From Oscillospiraceae bacterium (GTDB lineage: Bacteria; Bacillota; Clostridia; Oscillospirales; Acutalibacteraceae), in the NCBI GenBank assembly GCA_910574995.1, contig CAJTCS010000001.1, positions 434,001 to 498,000 of the forward strand: a stretch of DNA of 64,000 nt, given 5' to 3'. Position 1 is the first letter of the stretch. Every line of letters starts with the position of its first letter. Of the stretch, positions 1 through 8,242 are shown piece after piece. Made by a program: the position numbers and the translations under genes. The notes below the pieces were generated by a model that was given only the letters and a program-made list of their open reading frames with translations, was not told the DNA's origin and did not search any database.

Positions 1-294
1 GGCTTTTGCCCCCGCCCATTGCTGGGCGGGGGCAAAAGCTGTGTCCCACTGGCGTACATACAGGCCCAGGGCCAACGCCGCGGCCAGGCAGGAAACAGCA
101 AACAGGGGCGCCCGCACTGCGAACGCCCCCGCCAGCCCATTTGCCTTTTTCCAGGCCTTCCATGCGGCCAGGCCGCATGCAGCCGCCCCCAGGCATAGCC
201 ATATGAGCCAACGGGCAGCCTCCGGCCCGGCCCAGGCTGCCAGCATCAGCCCAACATAAACAGAGAAGCCCAACGCCGCAAAAGGCCTTTTCAT
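1..294 (-). CDS. ComEC/Rec2-like competence membrane protein, N-terminal part (runs off the left edge)
   Basis: The reading frame opens with ATG one base after the stop codon of the phosphoribosyltransferase gene and stays open to the window edge. About 98 residues are visible. They form three hydrophobic segments (roughly residues 5-23, 28-46 and 62-80) separated by short basic loops, ending in a Tyr-Val-Arg-Gln-Trp stretch and a Gln-Gln-Trp-Ala-Gly motif. This is how the N-terminal DUF4131-type region of ComEC/Rec2 DNA-uptake channels usually looks. The competence domain itself lies outside the window, so the name rests on the N-terminus alone. The 17-bp palindrome at 2-39 falls inside this coding sequence. 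It could instead be another polytopic membrane protein. Confidence 0.55.
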   Translation of the reverse strand, partial: MKRPFAALGFSVYVGLMLAAWAGPEAARWLIWLCLGAAACGLAAWKAWKKANGLAGAFAVRAPLFAVSCLAAALALGLYVRQWDTAFAPAQQWAGAKA

Positions 295-295
295 C

Positions 296-835
296 TTATT
301 TGAAGAACAAAGGCAGCGGTTCTAAGTAAAGGATATCCTCCCGGTCTTTGGCGTCCCCCTCTGCCAAAACGCAGGCCTTGCCCACTACTTCCCCACCGAT
401 AGCGTGGAGCAGTTCTTCCATGGCGGCCAAAGACTCCCCCGTGGAGATCACGTCGTCCACAATGAGGATGCGTTTGCCCTTCAGGTTTTCGCAGTCGGCC
501 TTAGAGAGGTATAGCTTCTGCACATGGTCGGTGGTGATGGATTTCACCTCTACATGGATGGGGTCTTCCATGTATGCCTTGACGCCCTTGCGGGCTACCA
601 CATAATTCCGGCAGCCAATGCGCGCCATCTCATAGGCCAGGGGTATCCCCTTGCTTTCCGCGGTCACGATCACATCGTGCCCCGGGCATTTCCCCAGCAA
701 GGCCTTGGCCGCTTGCTCGGTCACCTCTACATCCCCGAACATCACAAAGCCCGCAATGTCCAAACGCTCGTCTATGGGGCAGATGGGCAGCGCCCGCTTG
801 CACCCGGCAATCTCCAGCTCGTATGTCTTGCTCAT
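296..835 (-). CDS. apt: Phosphoribosyltransferase, adenine phosphoribosyltransferase-like
   Basis: A type I phosphoribosyltransferase of about 179 residues, the usual length of adenine phosphoribosyltransferase, which makes AMP from adenine and PRPP in purine salvage. The PRPP-binding loop is plain near residues 124-136 (ILIVDDVISTGES), and a Glu-Ser-Lys-Gly motif near residue 62 fits the pyrophosphate-contact loop. I chose the ATG at 835, ten bases behind AGGG. A TTG six bases upstream is an alternative but sits too close to that site. Its stop precedes the comEC-like start by one base, so the two are probably co-transcribed. The family assignment is firm; the exact base specificity is not visible from sequence. 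Confidence 0.8.
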   Translation of the reverse strand: MSKTYELEIAGCKRALPICPIDERLDIAGFVMFGDVEVTEQAAKALLGKCPGHDVIVTAESKGIPLAYEMARIGCRNYVVARKGVKAYMEDPIHVEVKSITTDHVQKLYLSKADCENLKGKRILIVDDVISTGESLAAMEELLHAIGGEVVGKACVLAEGDAKDREDILYLEPLPLFFK

Positions 836-881
836 TCCCAATACACCCTTTCTTTTTGGCCGGGCCGCCGCCCAGGCCCGC

Positions 882-912
882 TTTAAGGGGCTTTTTCAAA
901 AAGCCCCTTAAA
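882..912. repeat. CTTAAG-type palindrome, copy 1 (terminator-like hairpin)
   Basis: Two perfect 15-base arms (882-896 and 898-912) flank a single central C. The inner stem reads GGGGC/GCCCC next to runs of T and A. It lies between clpE and the phosphoribosyltransferase gene and is the closest thing to a clpE terminator. Related palindromes with different but still complementary arms lie at 7326-7360 and 30338-30372. Confidence 0.75.
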
Positions 913-935
913 AAACCTTTAAAATTTTCAACGCC

Positions 936-3239
936 TCACAACACGTCTAAAGCGAGTTCGCCGTCACGGGCGGCAAGGGCAATGGCGGCGATAGCCCCCT
1001 CGCCCCGTTCCACCAGAAGCATGGCCAGCTTATCCTCTACCATGCGCCGCAGGTTGTTGCGTAAATCCCGGGCCCCGCTGCGGCCGTGGATAGACTTCTC
1101 CGCCAACAGGGCGCAAGCGGAAACGTCGTATTGCAGGGCAATGCCTTTTTCTTTTAACGAACCTGTGTATTCGTCCAGCATCAAAGCGCAGATTTTTTTG
1201 TAGTCTTCCACGTCCAAAGGCCGGAACACCACCACCTCGTCTATGCGGCTGAGAAATTCCGGGCGGAGGAAATCATGTAAAGCCTTCATGGCTTTTTCCT
1301 TGCTCAGGTCCGCCGTGGATTTGGCAAAGCCCAGCGCGCCCTCTTTTTTGTCGCTGCCTGCGTTGGAAGTCATGACGATGACGGTGTTTTCAAAGTTTAC
1401 CGTGCGGCCGTGGGCGTCTGTGATGCGCCCTTCGTCCAGTATCTGTAAAAGGATGTTCAAGACGTCCGGGTGGGCCTTTTCGATCTCGTCGAACAGCAGC
1501 ACCGAATAGGGCCTGCGGCGCACCTTTTCCGTCAGCTGGCCTGCCTCGTCATAGCCCACATAGCCTGGGGGCGAACCAATAATTTTAGAAACCGAATGCT
1601 TCTCCATAAACTCGGACATGTCCAGGCGGATGAGGGTCTCTGGCGTGTCGAACAGCTCTTGGGAGAGCACCCGCACCAGCTCGGTCTTGCCGGTACCTGT
1701 GGGCCCCACAAAGATAAACGAGGCCGGGTGCCGCCGGGGGCTGATTTGTACCCGGCTGCGGCGCACGGCGGCGGATACTGCCGCGATAGCCTCTTCCTGG
1801 CCGATGATCCGCTTAGAAAGCACTCCCTCCAGCCCGGCCAGCTTCGAGAGCTCGTTCTCTTCCACCCGGGCGGCGGGGATGCCGGTCCACAACTCGATGA
1901 CATAGGCCAGGTCCTGCTCCTCCACCTGGGAGAACACCCCTTCCTGCCGCAGTTTGTCCAGCTCTTCCTCTAAGGTGGCGATGCGGTAGTGGGTTTTGGC
2001 CAGTTCTTCATAGTCCACCATGGCCCCTGTGGGGGCGGTCAGGTCCTGTTCCCGGACCCGCTCTTTGCCCAACGCCCGTTCCTTGCTTTCATATTCTTCC
2101 AGGCGCTTGTTCCGCAGGGCCGCGCAGGCGCAGGCCTCGTCTAAAAGGTCGATGGCCTTGTCGGGCAAGTAACGGTCGCTGATGTACCGCTCGGAAAGCA
2201 CCACCATACGCCGGGCAATGTGCTCGGGTACGGTCACCCGGTGGAATGCCTCGTAATAGCCCTTGATGCCCAGCAATACCTGCACGGCGTCCTCCATAGA
2301 GGGCTCTGTAACCGTAACGGGTTGGAAACGGCGCTCTAGGGCCGCGTCTTTTTCAATATATTTCCGGTATTCAGAGAAGGTGGTGGCCCCAATTACCTGT
2401 ATTTCCCCCCGGGACAGGGCGGGCTTTAAAATATTGGCGGCGTTCATGCTGCCCTCGGCGTCGCCTGTGCCCACCAGGTTGTGCACCTCGTCAATGAACA
2501 AAATGATATTGCCGTCTGCCTTCACTTCGTCGATGAGCCCCTTTATCCGGCTTTCGAATTGCCCCCGGAACTGGGTGCCCGCCACCAGGGCGGTCAGGTC
2601 CAGCAGCTGCACTTCTTTTTCCAGCAGCTTGCCAGGCACTTCCCCCCGGGCAATACGCAGGGCCAGGCCCTCGGCTACGGCGGTTTTGCCCACGCCGGGC
2701 TCGCCTATAAGGCAGGGGTTGTTTTTGGTGCGGCGGGAAAGGATCTGCACCACCCGCTGTATCTCTTTTTCCCGGCCGATGATATTGTCCAATTCCCCCT
2801 TGCGGGCCTTGCCCGTCAGGTCGGTGCAATAGTTCTGGATGTGCTTGCGCTTTTTCTTATGTGGGTTTTCCCGCCTTTCCCGGACGTGCTGGGCGCTGCG
2901 CCCGCCGTTCTCCCCAGGCGCGCCCCCCAGCAGCATGTCGGTGGGCAATGTCTGGGCCCCGCCAGGGGAAAAAAGGCTGGTGCTTTCGCTGGTATCGCCG
3001 TCCTCTGGGGACATGCCCAGCATCTGGGCCATCTGCTCGGTTGCCTCGGCGAATTCCTCCTCGCTCATGCCCGTCTGTTCTTTCAGGTTGGATATCATGT
3101 TGTTCATAAAATCGTTTACAGGCTGTATGCCCAGTTCTTTCGCGCACACAAAGCAATAGCCCTTTATCTCTTTGCTGTTTGCGGCCTGGGAAACGAACAC
3201 CGTAGCCGGACGTTTATGGCACCGGGTACACATCATCAT
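936..3239 (-). CDS. clpE: ClpE-type AAA+ unfoldase, ATP-binding subunit of Clp protease
   Basis: About 767 residues. A four-cysteine zinc finger (CTRC and CFVC, residues 4-32) opens the protein and replaces the Clp N-domain, as in ClpE. The first AAA+ module has Walker A GEPGVGKTA (179-187) and Walker B near 246-252. A coiled linker lies near 375-435. The second module has Walker A GPTGTGKTE (512-520). A Leu-Gly-Phe tripeptide (636-638) matches the loop by which Clp ATPases dock on ClpP. The start is the first of three Met codons, seven bases behind GGAAAG; the longer upstream frame covers the promoter and is not coding. No ctsR, mcsA or mcsB lies nearby, and I saw no CtsR heptad repeat at the promoter. 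Confidence 0.9.
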   Translation of the reverse strand: MMMCTRCHKRPATVFVSQAANSKEIKGYCFVCAKELGIQPVNDFMNNMISNLKEQTGMSEEEFAEATEQMAQMLGMSPEDGDTSESTSLFSPGGAQTLPTDMLLGGAPGENGGRSAQHVRERRENPHKKKRKHIQNYCTDLTGKARKGELDNIIGREKEIQRVVQILSRRTKNNPCLIGEPGVGKTAVAEGLALRIARGEVPGKLLEKEVQLLDLTALVAGTQFRGQFESRIKGLIDEVKADGNIILFIDEVHNLVGTGDAEGSMNAANILKPALSRGEIQVIGATTFSEYRKYIEKDAALERRFQPVTVTEPSMEDAVQVLLGIKGYYEAFHRVTVPEHIARRMVVLSERYISDRYLPDKAIDLLDEACACAALRNKRLEEYESKERALGKERVREQDLTAPTGAMVDYEELAKTHYRIATLEEELDKLRQEGVFSQVEEQDLAYVIELWTGIPAARVEENELSKLAGLEGVLSKRIIGQEEAIAAVSAAVRRSRVQISPRRHPASFIFVGPTGTGKTELVRVLSQELFDTPETLIRLDMSEFMEKHSVSKIIGSPPGYVGYDEAGQLTEKVRRRPYSVLLFDEIEKAHPDVLNILLQILDEGRITDAHGRTVNFENTVIVMTSNAGSDKKEGALGFAKSTADLSKEKAMKALHDFLRPEFLSRIDEVVVFRPLDVEDYKKICALMLDEYTGSLKEKGIALQYDVSACALLAEKSIHGRSGARDLRNNLRRMVEDKLAMLLVERGEGAIAAIALAARDGELALDVL

Positions 3240-3284
3240 GACGTTGCTTTCCTTTCTTCTGAAGAGATAATCTCTCATGCTTCC

Positions 3285-3313
3285 ATTATACAGACGAAAA
3301 TTCCCCCGCGCAA
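3285..3313 (-). promoter_or_regulatory. Predicted sigma-A promoter of clpE
   Basis: On the minus strand a perfect TATAAT (3285-3290) stands 17 bases from a weak -35 hexamer TTGCGC (3308-3313). It lies about 45 bases ahead of the chosen clpE start. Confidence 0.6.
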
Positions 3314-3433
3314 GTGCCCTGCCCGGGGAAGTTTCCAAAATTTACAAATATTTTTCATTGGCAAGCGGCTGGGCGGCGCGGGCGCATACCCCGCGGCTGT
3401 TAAAGCCCAGAAGATAGTATGCCCGTTGCAGGG

Positions 3434-4102
3434 TCAGCTTACCCGCTTGCCCCTGCCCGGCTTTTTCCGCCTTTCCCGGATGGTTTTCGCGTGTATCTCG
3501 TCAGGCAGGTCAAATTCATACTCCCCCTCTCCAGAATGGAGTATACGCAGGAAGATTTGAAAATATTTTACCGCCGAGTAGGCCATCATGACCCCGGTAA
3601 GGGCCAGCAGCGCATAAGAGGCCACGTAAAAAGATTCTATTGGCAAAAGCTGGAAAGCGTCCATCACCACAATGGCGGACACGGACACGTAGAACATCAC
3701 CGTGGCCACCTTGCCGTACCATTTGGCCGCGCCCGGGTGCTTGTGCTTTTTCAGCAGTACGATGGCGCAGCACAGCATAGACAGCTCTTTGGCGATGAAC
3801 AGCCCTAACACAGGGCCGATCATCGGAAACTTGATAGCCAGGCACAGGGCAACCGTCCCTTGGGTCAGTTTGTCGGCAAAAGGGTCCAAAATCTTCCCCA
3901 GCTCGGTAATCTGGTTGAACCGCCGGGCGATAAAGCCGTCCAGCAGGTCTGAAAGCCCGGAAAGCAGCAGCAGCGCAATGGCCCAGCACAATTGGTCCGC
4001 CAAGAAACACCAGGCAAAAAACGGTACGATCAGGATGCGCAGCGCCGATAGGGCGTTGGGTATGGTCAGGTTTTTGTTGATGGGTTTTTTCTCTCGGGGC
4101 AT
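3434..4102 (-). CDS. pgsA: CDP-diacylglycerol-glycerol-3-phosphate 3-phosphatidyltransferase
   Basis: A 222-residue integral membrane enzyme that makes phosphatidylglycerophosphate, the committed step to phosphatidylglycerol. The full CDP-alcohol phosphotransferase signature is present: Asp55-Gly56, Ala59-Arg60, Gly69, Asp73 and Asp77, spaced exactly as D-G-x2-A-R-x8-G-x3-D-x3-D. Several hydrophobic helices follow and the C-terminus is basic. I took the ATG before PREKKPINKN, the usual basic N-terminus, not the longer open frame. It lies 65 bases downstream of cvpA on the same strand and probably shares its promoter. Confidence 0.88.
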   Translation of the reverse strand: MPREKKPINKNLTIPNALSALRILIVPFFAWCFLADQLCWAIALLLLSGLSDLLDGFIARRFNQITELGKILDPFADKLTQGTVALCLAIKFPMIGPVLGLFIAKELSMLCCAIVLLKKHKHPGAAKWYGKVATVMFYVSVSAIVVMDAFQLLPIESFYVASYALLALTGVMMAYSAVKYFQIFLRILHSGEGEYEFDLPDEIHAKTIRERRKKPGRGKRVS

Positions 4103-4167
4103 TCCCTTATTTTCCCTTCTCTTTCTTTGCAATTTCCTTTTCCAGAATGGATGCGGGGCGGCCCGCG

Positions 4168-4875
4168 TTATACCGTGAACAGGTTCCCCAGGGGGTTCAT
4201 GTTGATGAAAGCGCCCGCCACAATGGAATGGTCCAGGGTGTCCTGTATCTGGGACTGGGCCGGTACGCTTAGCATGGGTACGAACACCTGCACCCCGGCC
4301 ACCACAACCCATACCAGCACCAGGGCCATTAAGAAGCCGCACACGCCGCCCAGGATGCTGTCAAGCTGGCCCAGAAGGGGCAGGCGCAGCACGCCGCCGA
4401 CAACCTCGGCCAAAATGCGCACCACCACCATCAGCAGGGCAAAGATGACCATGACGGCCAGCACCTTCAAAAAGCTGACGAACACAGGGGACAGCAGGTC
4501 GGCCACCCGCTCGGCGGCCTGGCCGCTTTGCCCCGCGATGCCCCGGCTGATGGCCGAAGCCGATACCCCCGCGTCTTCCAGGGCCCGCACCAGGAAATCC
4601 GGCAGGGTGGCCAACACGCTGTCTATGGCGGAGGTGGCTTCCCCCGCGCCTAAGGCGTTTATAGAGCTGGCCACCTTTTCCACCAGCGCGCTCCGGAACA
4701 TGGAATCGAACAGCCATTGGGCGGCCATCCCCCCCAACGCGCCAGCCAGGCAGGCCGCGATGATCGAGCCCAAAAACTGGATGGCGGAGCGGATGAAGCC
4801 CCGGTGCACCCCCACAAGCACAAACAATACGAAGATGCCGACAAGCACCAGATCCAGCGCGTAATTCACTGGCAT
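4168..4875 (-). CDS. cvpA: CvpA family membrane protein
   Basis: A 235-residue protein with hydrophobic segments at about residues 7-22, 30-50, 128-150 and 160-185. The N-terminal Gly-hydrophobic-Arg-Gly pattern is typical of CvpA (colicin V production) proteins, whose precise role in Firmicutes is not settled. The ATG follows an AGGAGG at close spacing, while the longer open frame upstream includes the promoter. It heads a likely two-gene unit with pgsA. Confidence 0.75.
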   Translation of the reverse strand: MPVNYALDLVLVGIFVLFVLVGVHRGFIRSAIQFLGSIIAACLAGALGGMAAQWLFDSMFRSALVEKVASSINALGAGEATSAIDSVLATLPDFLVRALEDAGVSASAISRGIAGQSGQAAERVADLLSPVFVSFLKVLAVMVIFALLMVVVRILAEVVGGVLRLPLLGQLDSILGGVCGFLMALVLVWVVVAGVQVFVPMLSVPAQSQIQDTLDHSIVAGAFINMNPLGNLFTV

Positions 4876-4908
4876 ACCCCTCCTCTTATAAAAAAAGCTT
4901 GCCTTATA

Positions 4909-4937
4909 AATATACCACGCTTTGCCAGATTCCACAA
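4909..4937 (-). promoter_or_regulatory. Predicted promoter of cvpA-pgsA
   Basis: Minus-strand TTGTGG, a 17-base spacer ending in TGG (extended -10), and TATATT, about 35 bases ahead of the cvpA start. Confidence 0.6.
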
Positions 4938-4995
4938 CCCCCAGAGGCTTACAGAAATCTTACGCAAAGCTTTATAGGATTCTTAGCGGCCGCGC

Positions 4996-6297
4996 TCATT
5001 CCACCTTTATAGAGCGCACCTCGCTTACGCCCAGCACATAGCAGGCGCTTTCGCTGGACAGGGCCAAAGCCTTGGCGTCGCCGCCGGCGTCGGCCCGGCC
5101 CAGCTCTGCCCCTGTGTAAAAGTCGTAAAACACGGCCTGCCCGTTCATCAGGACCCCTACCGAGCCCCCATACACGGAGATAGCTTCAATGCGCCTGTCT
5201 TCCTCCACCTTCACCGGCTGGGCGCTGCCCGTACCGTACACGAAAAGCGTGCTGGGCCCGGCGTGCTCGTAAGCGGAGATGGACAGGAACGCCCGGCCGC
5301 CCTCTAGCCGGAAAGCGGTGAGCTGCCGGCCCTGGTAGTTTTCCTCGGCAAACTGGTAATCGGAAGAACTGGCTGAAAGCAGGGCCGTGTCCCCTACGGC
5401 GTACAGCATCCCATTCTCCCCCCAGTGGGCGGCCAAAAGTAAGTTGTCGCTGGTTTCATATTCCGCCACAGGGTTTTCGCTGTTGAAATCGTATATCAGG
5501 ATCTTGGAGACCAGCGTACCCTTGTCGCTGCGCACGGTGCACACCATGCCGTATGAGCCGTCATAATTCAACGCCACAGCCGTAATATAGTCCCTGGCCA
5601 GCAGGTAATGGGCCTGCAGGGCCCCGTTGCGTTGATAGACGTTCAGCTCAGAAGCCCCGTTGGACCCCTGGATGCCCAAAGCGAAACGGCCGTTTTGGGC
5701 AATGGCGCCAGACAGGATATCCTGCCGCTGCACGCCGCTGGCCACCGTCTCGGCGCCAGACAGGGTCATGTATCCGGTGCTGCCGCTGTTGTACAGCAGG
5801 AACCGCCCCCCCGCCCCTTGCAGGACGGGATTGTTCAGGCTGTGGCGCAGGGATAGCTCGTCCCGGCCGGTAGGGTTCAGGATGGTCAGGGCCGTGTCGC
5901 TGAGGATTACGGCGTTGCCGTTTTGGGCCAGGAAATTGGCGTCCGCCACCTCGGAACCGGTGATCTGTACGGGGTAGCCGTCGCCTATTTCCGCGCCGGT
6001 CACCTGCAGCTTCAGCCAGGCCCCGATGTTCTCTGGGGAAAGGTTGGTGCGGTTCATCCATATGGAGAGACCCACCACCAGCGCCAACAAGATGACCGCC
6101 ACCTGGTATACGGCCTTGGGCATGCCGGCCACCATGCGCTTTTTTTTCTGCCCCGGGGCCTCTGCCCCTTCATATTCGATCTCCGCCTCTGGGCGGTCAG
6201 CTCCCTCCTCTGGCTGCCCTTCCGGATCCGGGGGCAGGGGCTGGTAGTCCCGCAGCTGTATAATGCGGTGCTCGTCCTGCCTATCGTGTTTTCCCAT
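4996..6297 (-). CDS. DUF5711 family protein, membrane-anchored predicted beta-propeller
   Basis: 433 residues. The first 60 are hydrophilic and strongly acidic and end in a KKKR basic patch. One transmembrane segment follows at about residues 64-82, and then a long extracytoplasmic part of repeated beta-strand units with Asn-Gly and Gly-Ser turns, such as a beta-propeller would give. No catalytic motif is visible and the function is unknown. I used the ATG six bases after GGGGGA; a TTG two codons upstream is possible. It starts 52 bases after truA on the same strand and may be read from the same transcript. Confidence 0.7.
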   Translation of the reverse strand: MGKHDRQDEHRIIQLRDYQPLPPDPEGQPEEGADRPEAEIEYEGAEAPGQKKKRMVAGMPKAVYQVAVILLALVVGLSIWMNRTNLSPENIGAWLKLQVTGAEIGDGYPVQITGSEVADANFLAQNGNAVILSDTALTILNPTGRDELSLRHSLNNPVLQGAGGRFLLYNSGSTGYMTLSGAETVASGVQRQDILSGAIAQNGRFALGIQGSNGASELNVYQRNGALQAHYLLARDYITAVALNYDGSYGMVCTVRSDKGTLVSKILIYDFNSENPVAEYETSDNLLLAAHWGENGMLYAVGDTALLSASSSDYQFAEENYQGRQLTAFRLEGGRAFLSISAYEHAGPSTLFVYGTGSAQPVKVEEDRRIEAISVYGGSVGVLMNGQAVFYDFYTGAELGRADAGGDAKALALSSESACYVLGVSEVRSIKVE

Positions 6298-6348
6298 AAC
6301 CAATCCCCCTTTTGCCCGGGCCCGTCCGGCCTGGGGCGGGCTATCCCC

Positions 6349-7086
6349 TCAATAGAATACCCGGCCTAGGTACAGGCCGCAGGCAGGGGCCGTGGGCCCG
6401 GCGGCCCGGCGGTCCCTTGCGGCGATAATGCCCGGGATGTCGCCCGGGGCCAGCTTGCCTTGCTGTACCCGCAGCAAAGTCCCTGCCATAATGCGCACCA
6501 TGTTATACAAAAACCCGTCCGCCGCCACGGTGAATACCACCAGGTCCCCCCGGCGTTCTACCCTTGCCTCTGTCACAGTCCGGACCAAATCCCCACGCTC
6601 CCGGCTGTCCAAGGTACAGAAGGAGGTGAAATCGTGCCGGCCCATATAGTGCCGGGCCGCCTGGTCCAGCAGCTTTTCGTCGATGGGGTACCAATAGTGC
6701 AGGGCCCGCCCCTCTAAAAAGGGGTCCCGCACCGGGTGGTTCCAAATCTCATACATGTACGCTTTCCCCTTGCAGCTGTAGCGCGCGTGGAAATCCGCGG
6801 GTACTTCGCGGCAGTTTTTTACGGCGATGTCCGGCGGCAGGTAATGGTTCAGCGCGGCGGGCAGCCGTTCTGGCGGGATGGGGCTTCCCGTCTGCAGGCT
6901 CACGCAGAATTCCCTGGCGTGCACGCCGGTATCCGTGCGGGAACAGGCCTTGATATCCTCCCCGCCCCCGGTCACTTTTGCCAGCGCCGACTGGAACGCC
7001 TCTTGTACGGTCAGGGCGTTTTCTTGTATCTGCCAGCCGTGGTAATGGGTGCCTACATAGGACAGGGTGATGAGTAGGTTACGCAT
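6349..7086 (-). CDS. truA: tRNA pseudouridine(38-40) synthase TruA
   Basis: A 245-residue enzyme that isomerises uridines 38-40 in the anticodon arm of tRNAs. The catalytic Asp52 lies in the RTDTGVHA motif, and the N-terminal Y-x-G-T-x-Y-x-G-W-Q-I-Q sequence and the FLYNMVRIMAG motif near residue 200 are diagnostic. The ATG is set by AAGGAG five bases upstream; the open frame continues far upstream without a gene-like composition. truA following an ecfA1-ecfA2-ecfT module is the classical Firmicute order, preserved here. Confidence 0.92.
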   Translation of the reverse strand: MRNLLITLSYVGTHYHGWQIQENALTVQEAFQSALAKVTGGGEDIKACSRTDTGVHAREFCVSLQTGSPIPPERLPAALNHYLPPDIAVKNCREVPADFHARYSCKGKAYMYEIWNHPVRDPFLEGRALHYWYPIDEKLLDQAARHYMGRHDFTSFCTLDSRERGDLVRTVTEARVERRGDLVVFTVAADGFLYNMVRIMAGTLLRVQQGKLAPGDIPGIIAARDRRAAGPTAPACGLYLGRVFY

Positions 7087-7325
7087 AGGGGCTCCTTTTT
7101 TGTTTGATGTGGAAACAACAGCAGTCGTCCCCTTGTAAAATGCTTTTTCCATTTCGATTGTGAACCTGTGCCCCGGCAATACGCGCCGCAAACAATAGGC
7201 TATGCTCAGCCGGGAGCACTCGCACTGGGGGTGGACGCATACCCGCCCGCAAAGCCGCGGAACCAAAGGCGTGTAACATTTTCGTCCACCCCAAACCAAC
7301 TCCTAATAAAAGGTTTTGGAAGATC

Positions 7326-7360
7326 CTTAAGGAACTTTTTCCTCAAAAAAGTTCCTTAAG
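7326..7360. repeat. CTTAAG-type palindrome, copy 2
   Basis: Perfect 15-base arms (7326-7340 and 7346-7360) around a 5-base loop. The inner stem is GGAAC/GTTCC, differing from copy 1 on both arms. It begins just past the ecfT stop codon, within the 286-base ecfT-truA gap. I saw no other structure or gene in that gap. Confidence 0.8.
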
Positions 7361-7372
7361 CCGCCGGAGGCC

Positions 7373-8191
7373 CTACCGCGCCACAGCGGGCGGGAACACG
7401 ATGTTCAGCGCGATAAACGCCCCCAGCGCCAGCACCGCCGAGCCCAGCACCAGCCAATCCCCCCGGCCAAAACGCAGCACCTTCATTTTCGTGCGGCCCC
7501 CGCCCCCGTGGTAGCAGCGGCTTTCCATAGCGATGGCCAGGTCGTAGGCCCGGCGGAAGGCCGACACGAACAGGGGGATCAGGATGGGCACCAGGGCCTT
7601 GATGCGCTGGAGGACCGAGCCGCTTTCCATGTCCGCGCCCCGGGCTTTCTGGGCGCTCATGATCTTGTCGGTCTCCTCCAGCAGCAAGGGCACAAAGCGC
7701 AGGGCGATGGTCATCATCATGGCAAATTCATGCACGGGCACCCGCAGCCGGGAGAGGGGGCGCAGCAGCCGCTCGATGGCGTCGGTAAGCTGGGTGGGGG
7801 AGGTGGTGAACGTGAGCACCGAGCTTGCCAAGATCAGCGTGATGATGCGTATGGACACAAACAGGCTGTTTACCAGGCCGTTTTGGGTAATTTTGAAGAC
7901 GCCCCACTGCCACAGGGGCTCCCCCGTGCCGTAAAACACGTTGAGCACCGCCGTGAACACCACCAGGAACAGGATGGGCTTTAGGCTTCTCAGGTACAGC
8001 TTTACGGCTATCCTGGACAAGGCCATGCCCAGCCCGATATACGCCACCGCCGCCCCCAGGGAAAAGAAGTTCCCGGCGCAGAAGATGAGCACGATGGAGA
8101 AGATGGTCAGGCAGATCTTCAGCCGGGGGTCGGCCCGGTGCAGGGGGGATTTAGCCGGGAAATATTGGCCAAGGGTGATATCAGACAGCAT
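7373..8191 (-). CDS. ecfT: Energy-coupling factor transporter transmembrane protein EcfT
   Basis: About 272 residues with five to six membrane segments. The coupling helices carry the two Ala-Arg-Gly-type motifs of EcfT: ARGADMESG near residue 183 and the variant ESRCYHGG near 225. EcfT links the two ATPases to exchangeable S components that bind vitamins. The ATG at 8191 lies about ten bases from AGGA; a GTG three codons upstream overlaps the ribosome site. It follows ecfA2 by 51 bases. Confidence 0.9.
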   Translation of the reverse strand: MLSDITLGQYFPAKSPLHRADPRLKICLTIFSIVLIFCAGNFFSLGAAVAYIGLGMALSRIAVKLYLRSLKPILFLVVFTAVLNVFYGTGEPLWQWGVFKITQNGLVNSLFVSIRIITLILASSVLTFTTSPTQLTDAIERLLRPLSRLRVPVHEFAMMMTIALRFVPLLLEETDKIMSAQKARGADMESGSVLQRIKALVPILIPLFVSAFRRAYDLAIAMESRCYHGGGGRTKMKVLRFGRGDWLVLGSAVLALGAFIALNIVFPPAVAR

Positions 8192-8242
8192 ATGGAACAC
8201 GTCCTTTCTGTGTAAGGGGCCCTTTGGGAACCCGCCCGCTTA

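Noticed and set aside
2-39. 17-bp perfect palindrome at the left edge, first read as a terminator
   Set aside because: It lies inside the comEC-like reading frame (encoding an A-Q-Q-W-A-G-A-K-A stretch) and has no U-tract, so it is not called a separate element.
3240-3433. CtsR or CIRCE heat-shock operator at clpE
   Set aside because: Neither the CtsR heptad repeat nor the CIRCE inverted repeat is present around the predicted promoter.
2481-3560. Long plus-strand frame (359 codons) across clpE and its promoter
   Set aside because: It is antisense to clpE, which has all expected motifs; the frame is a by-product of GC-rich codon use.
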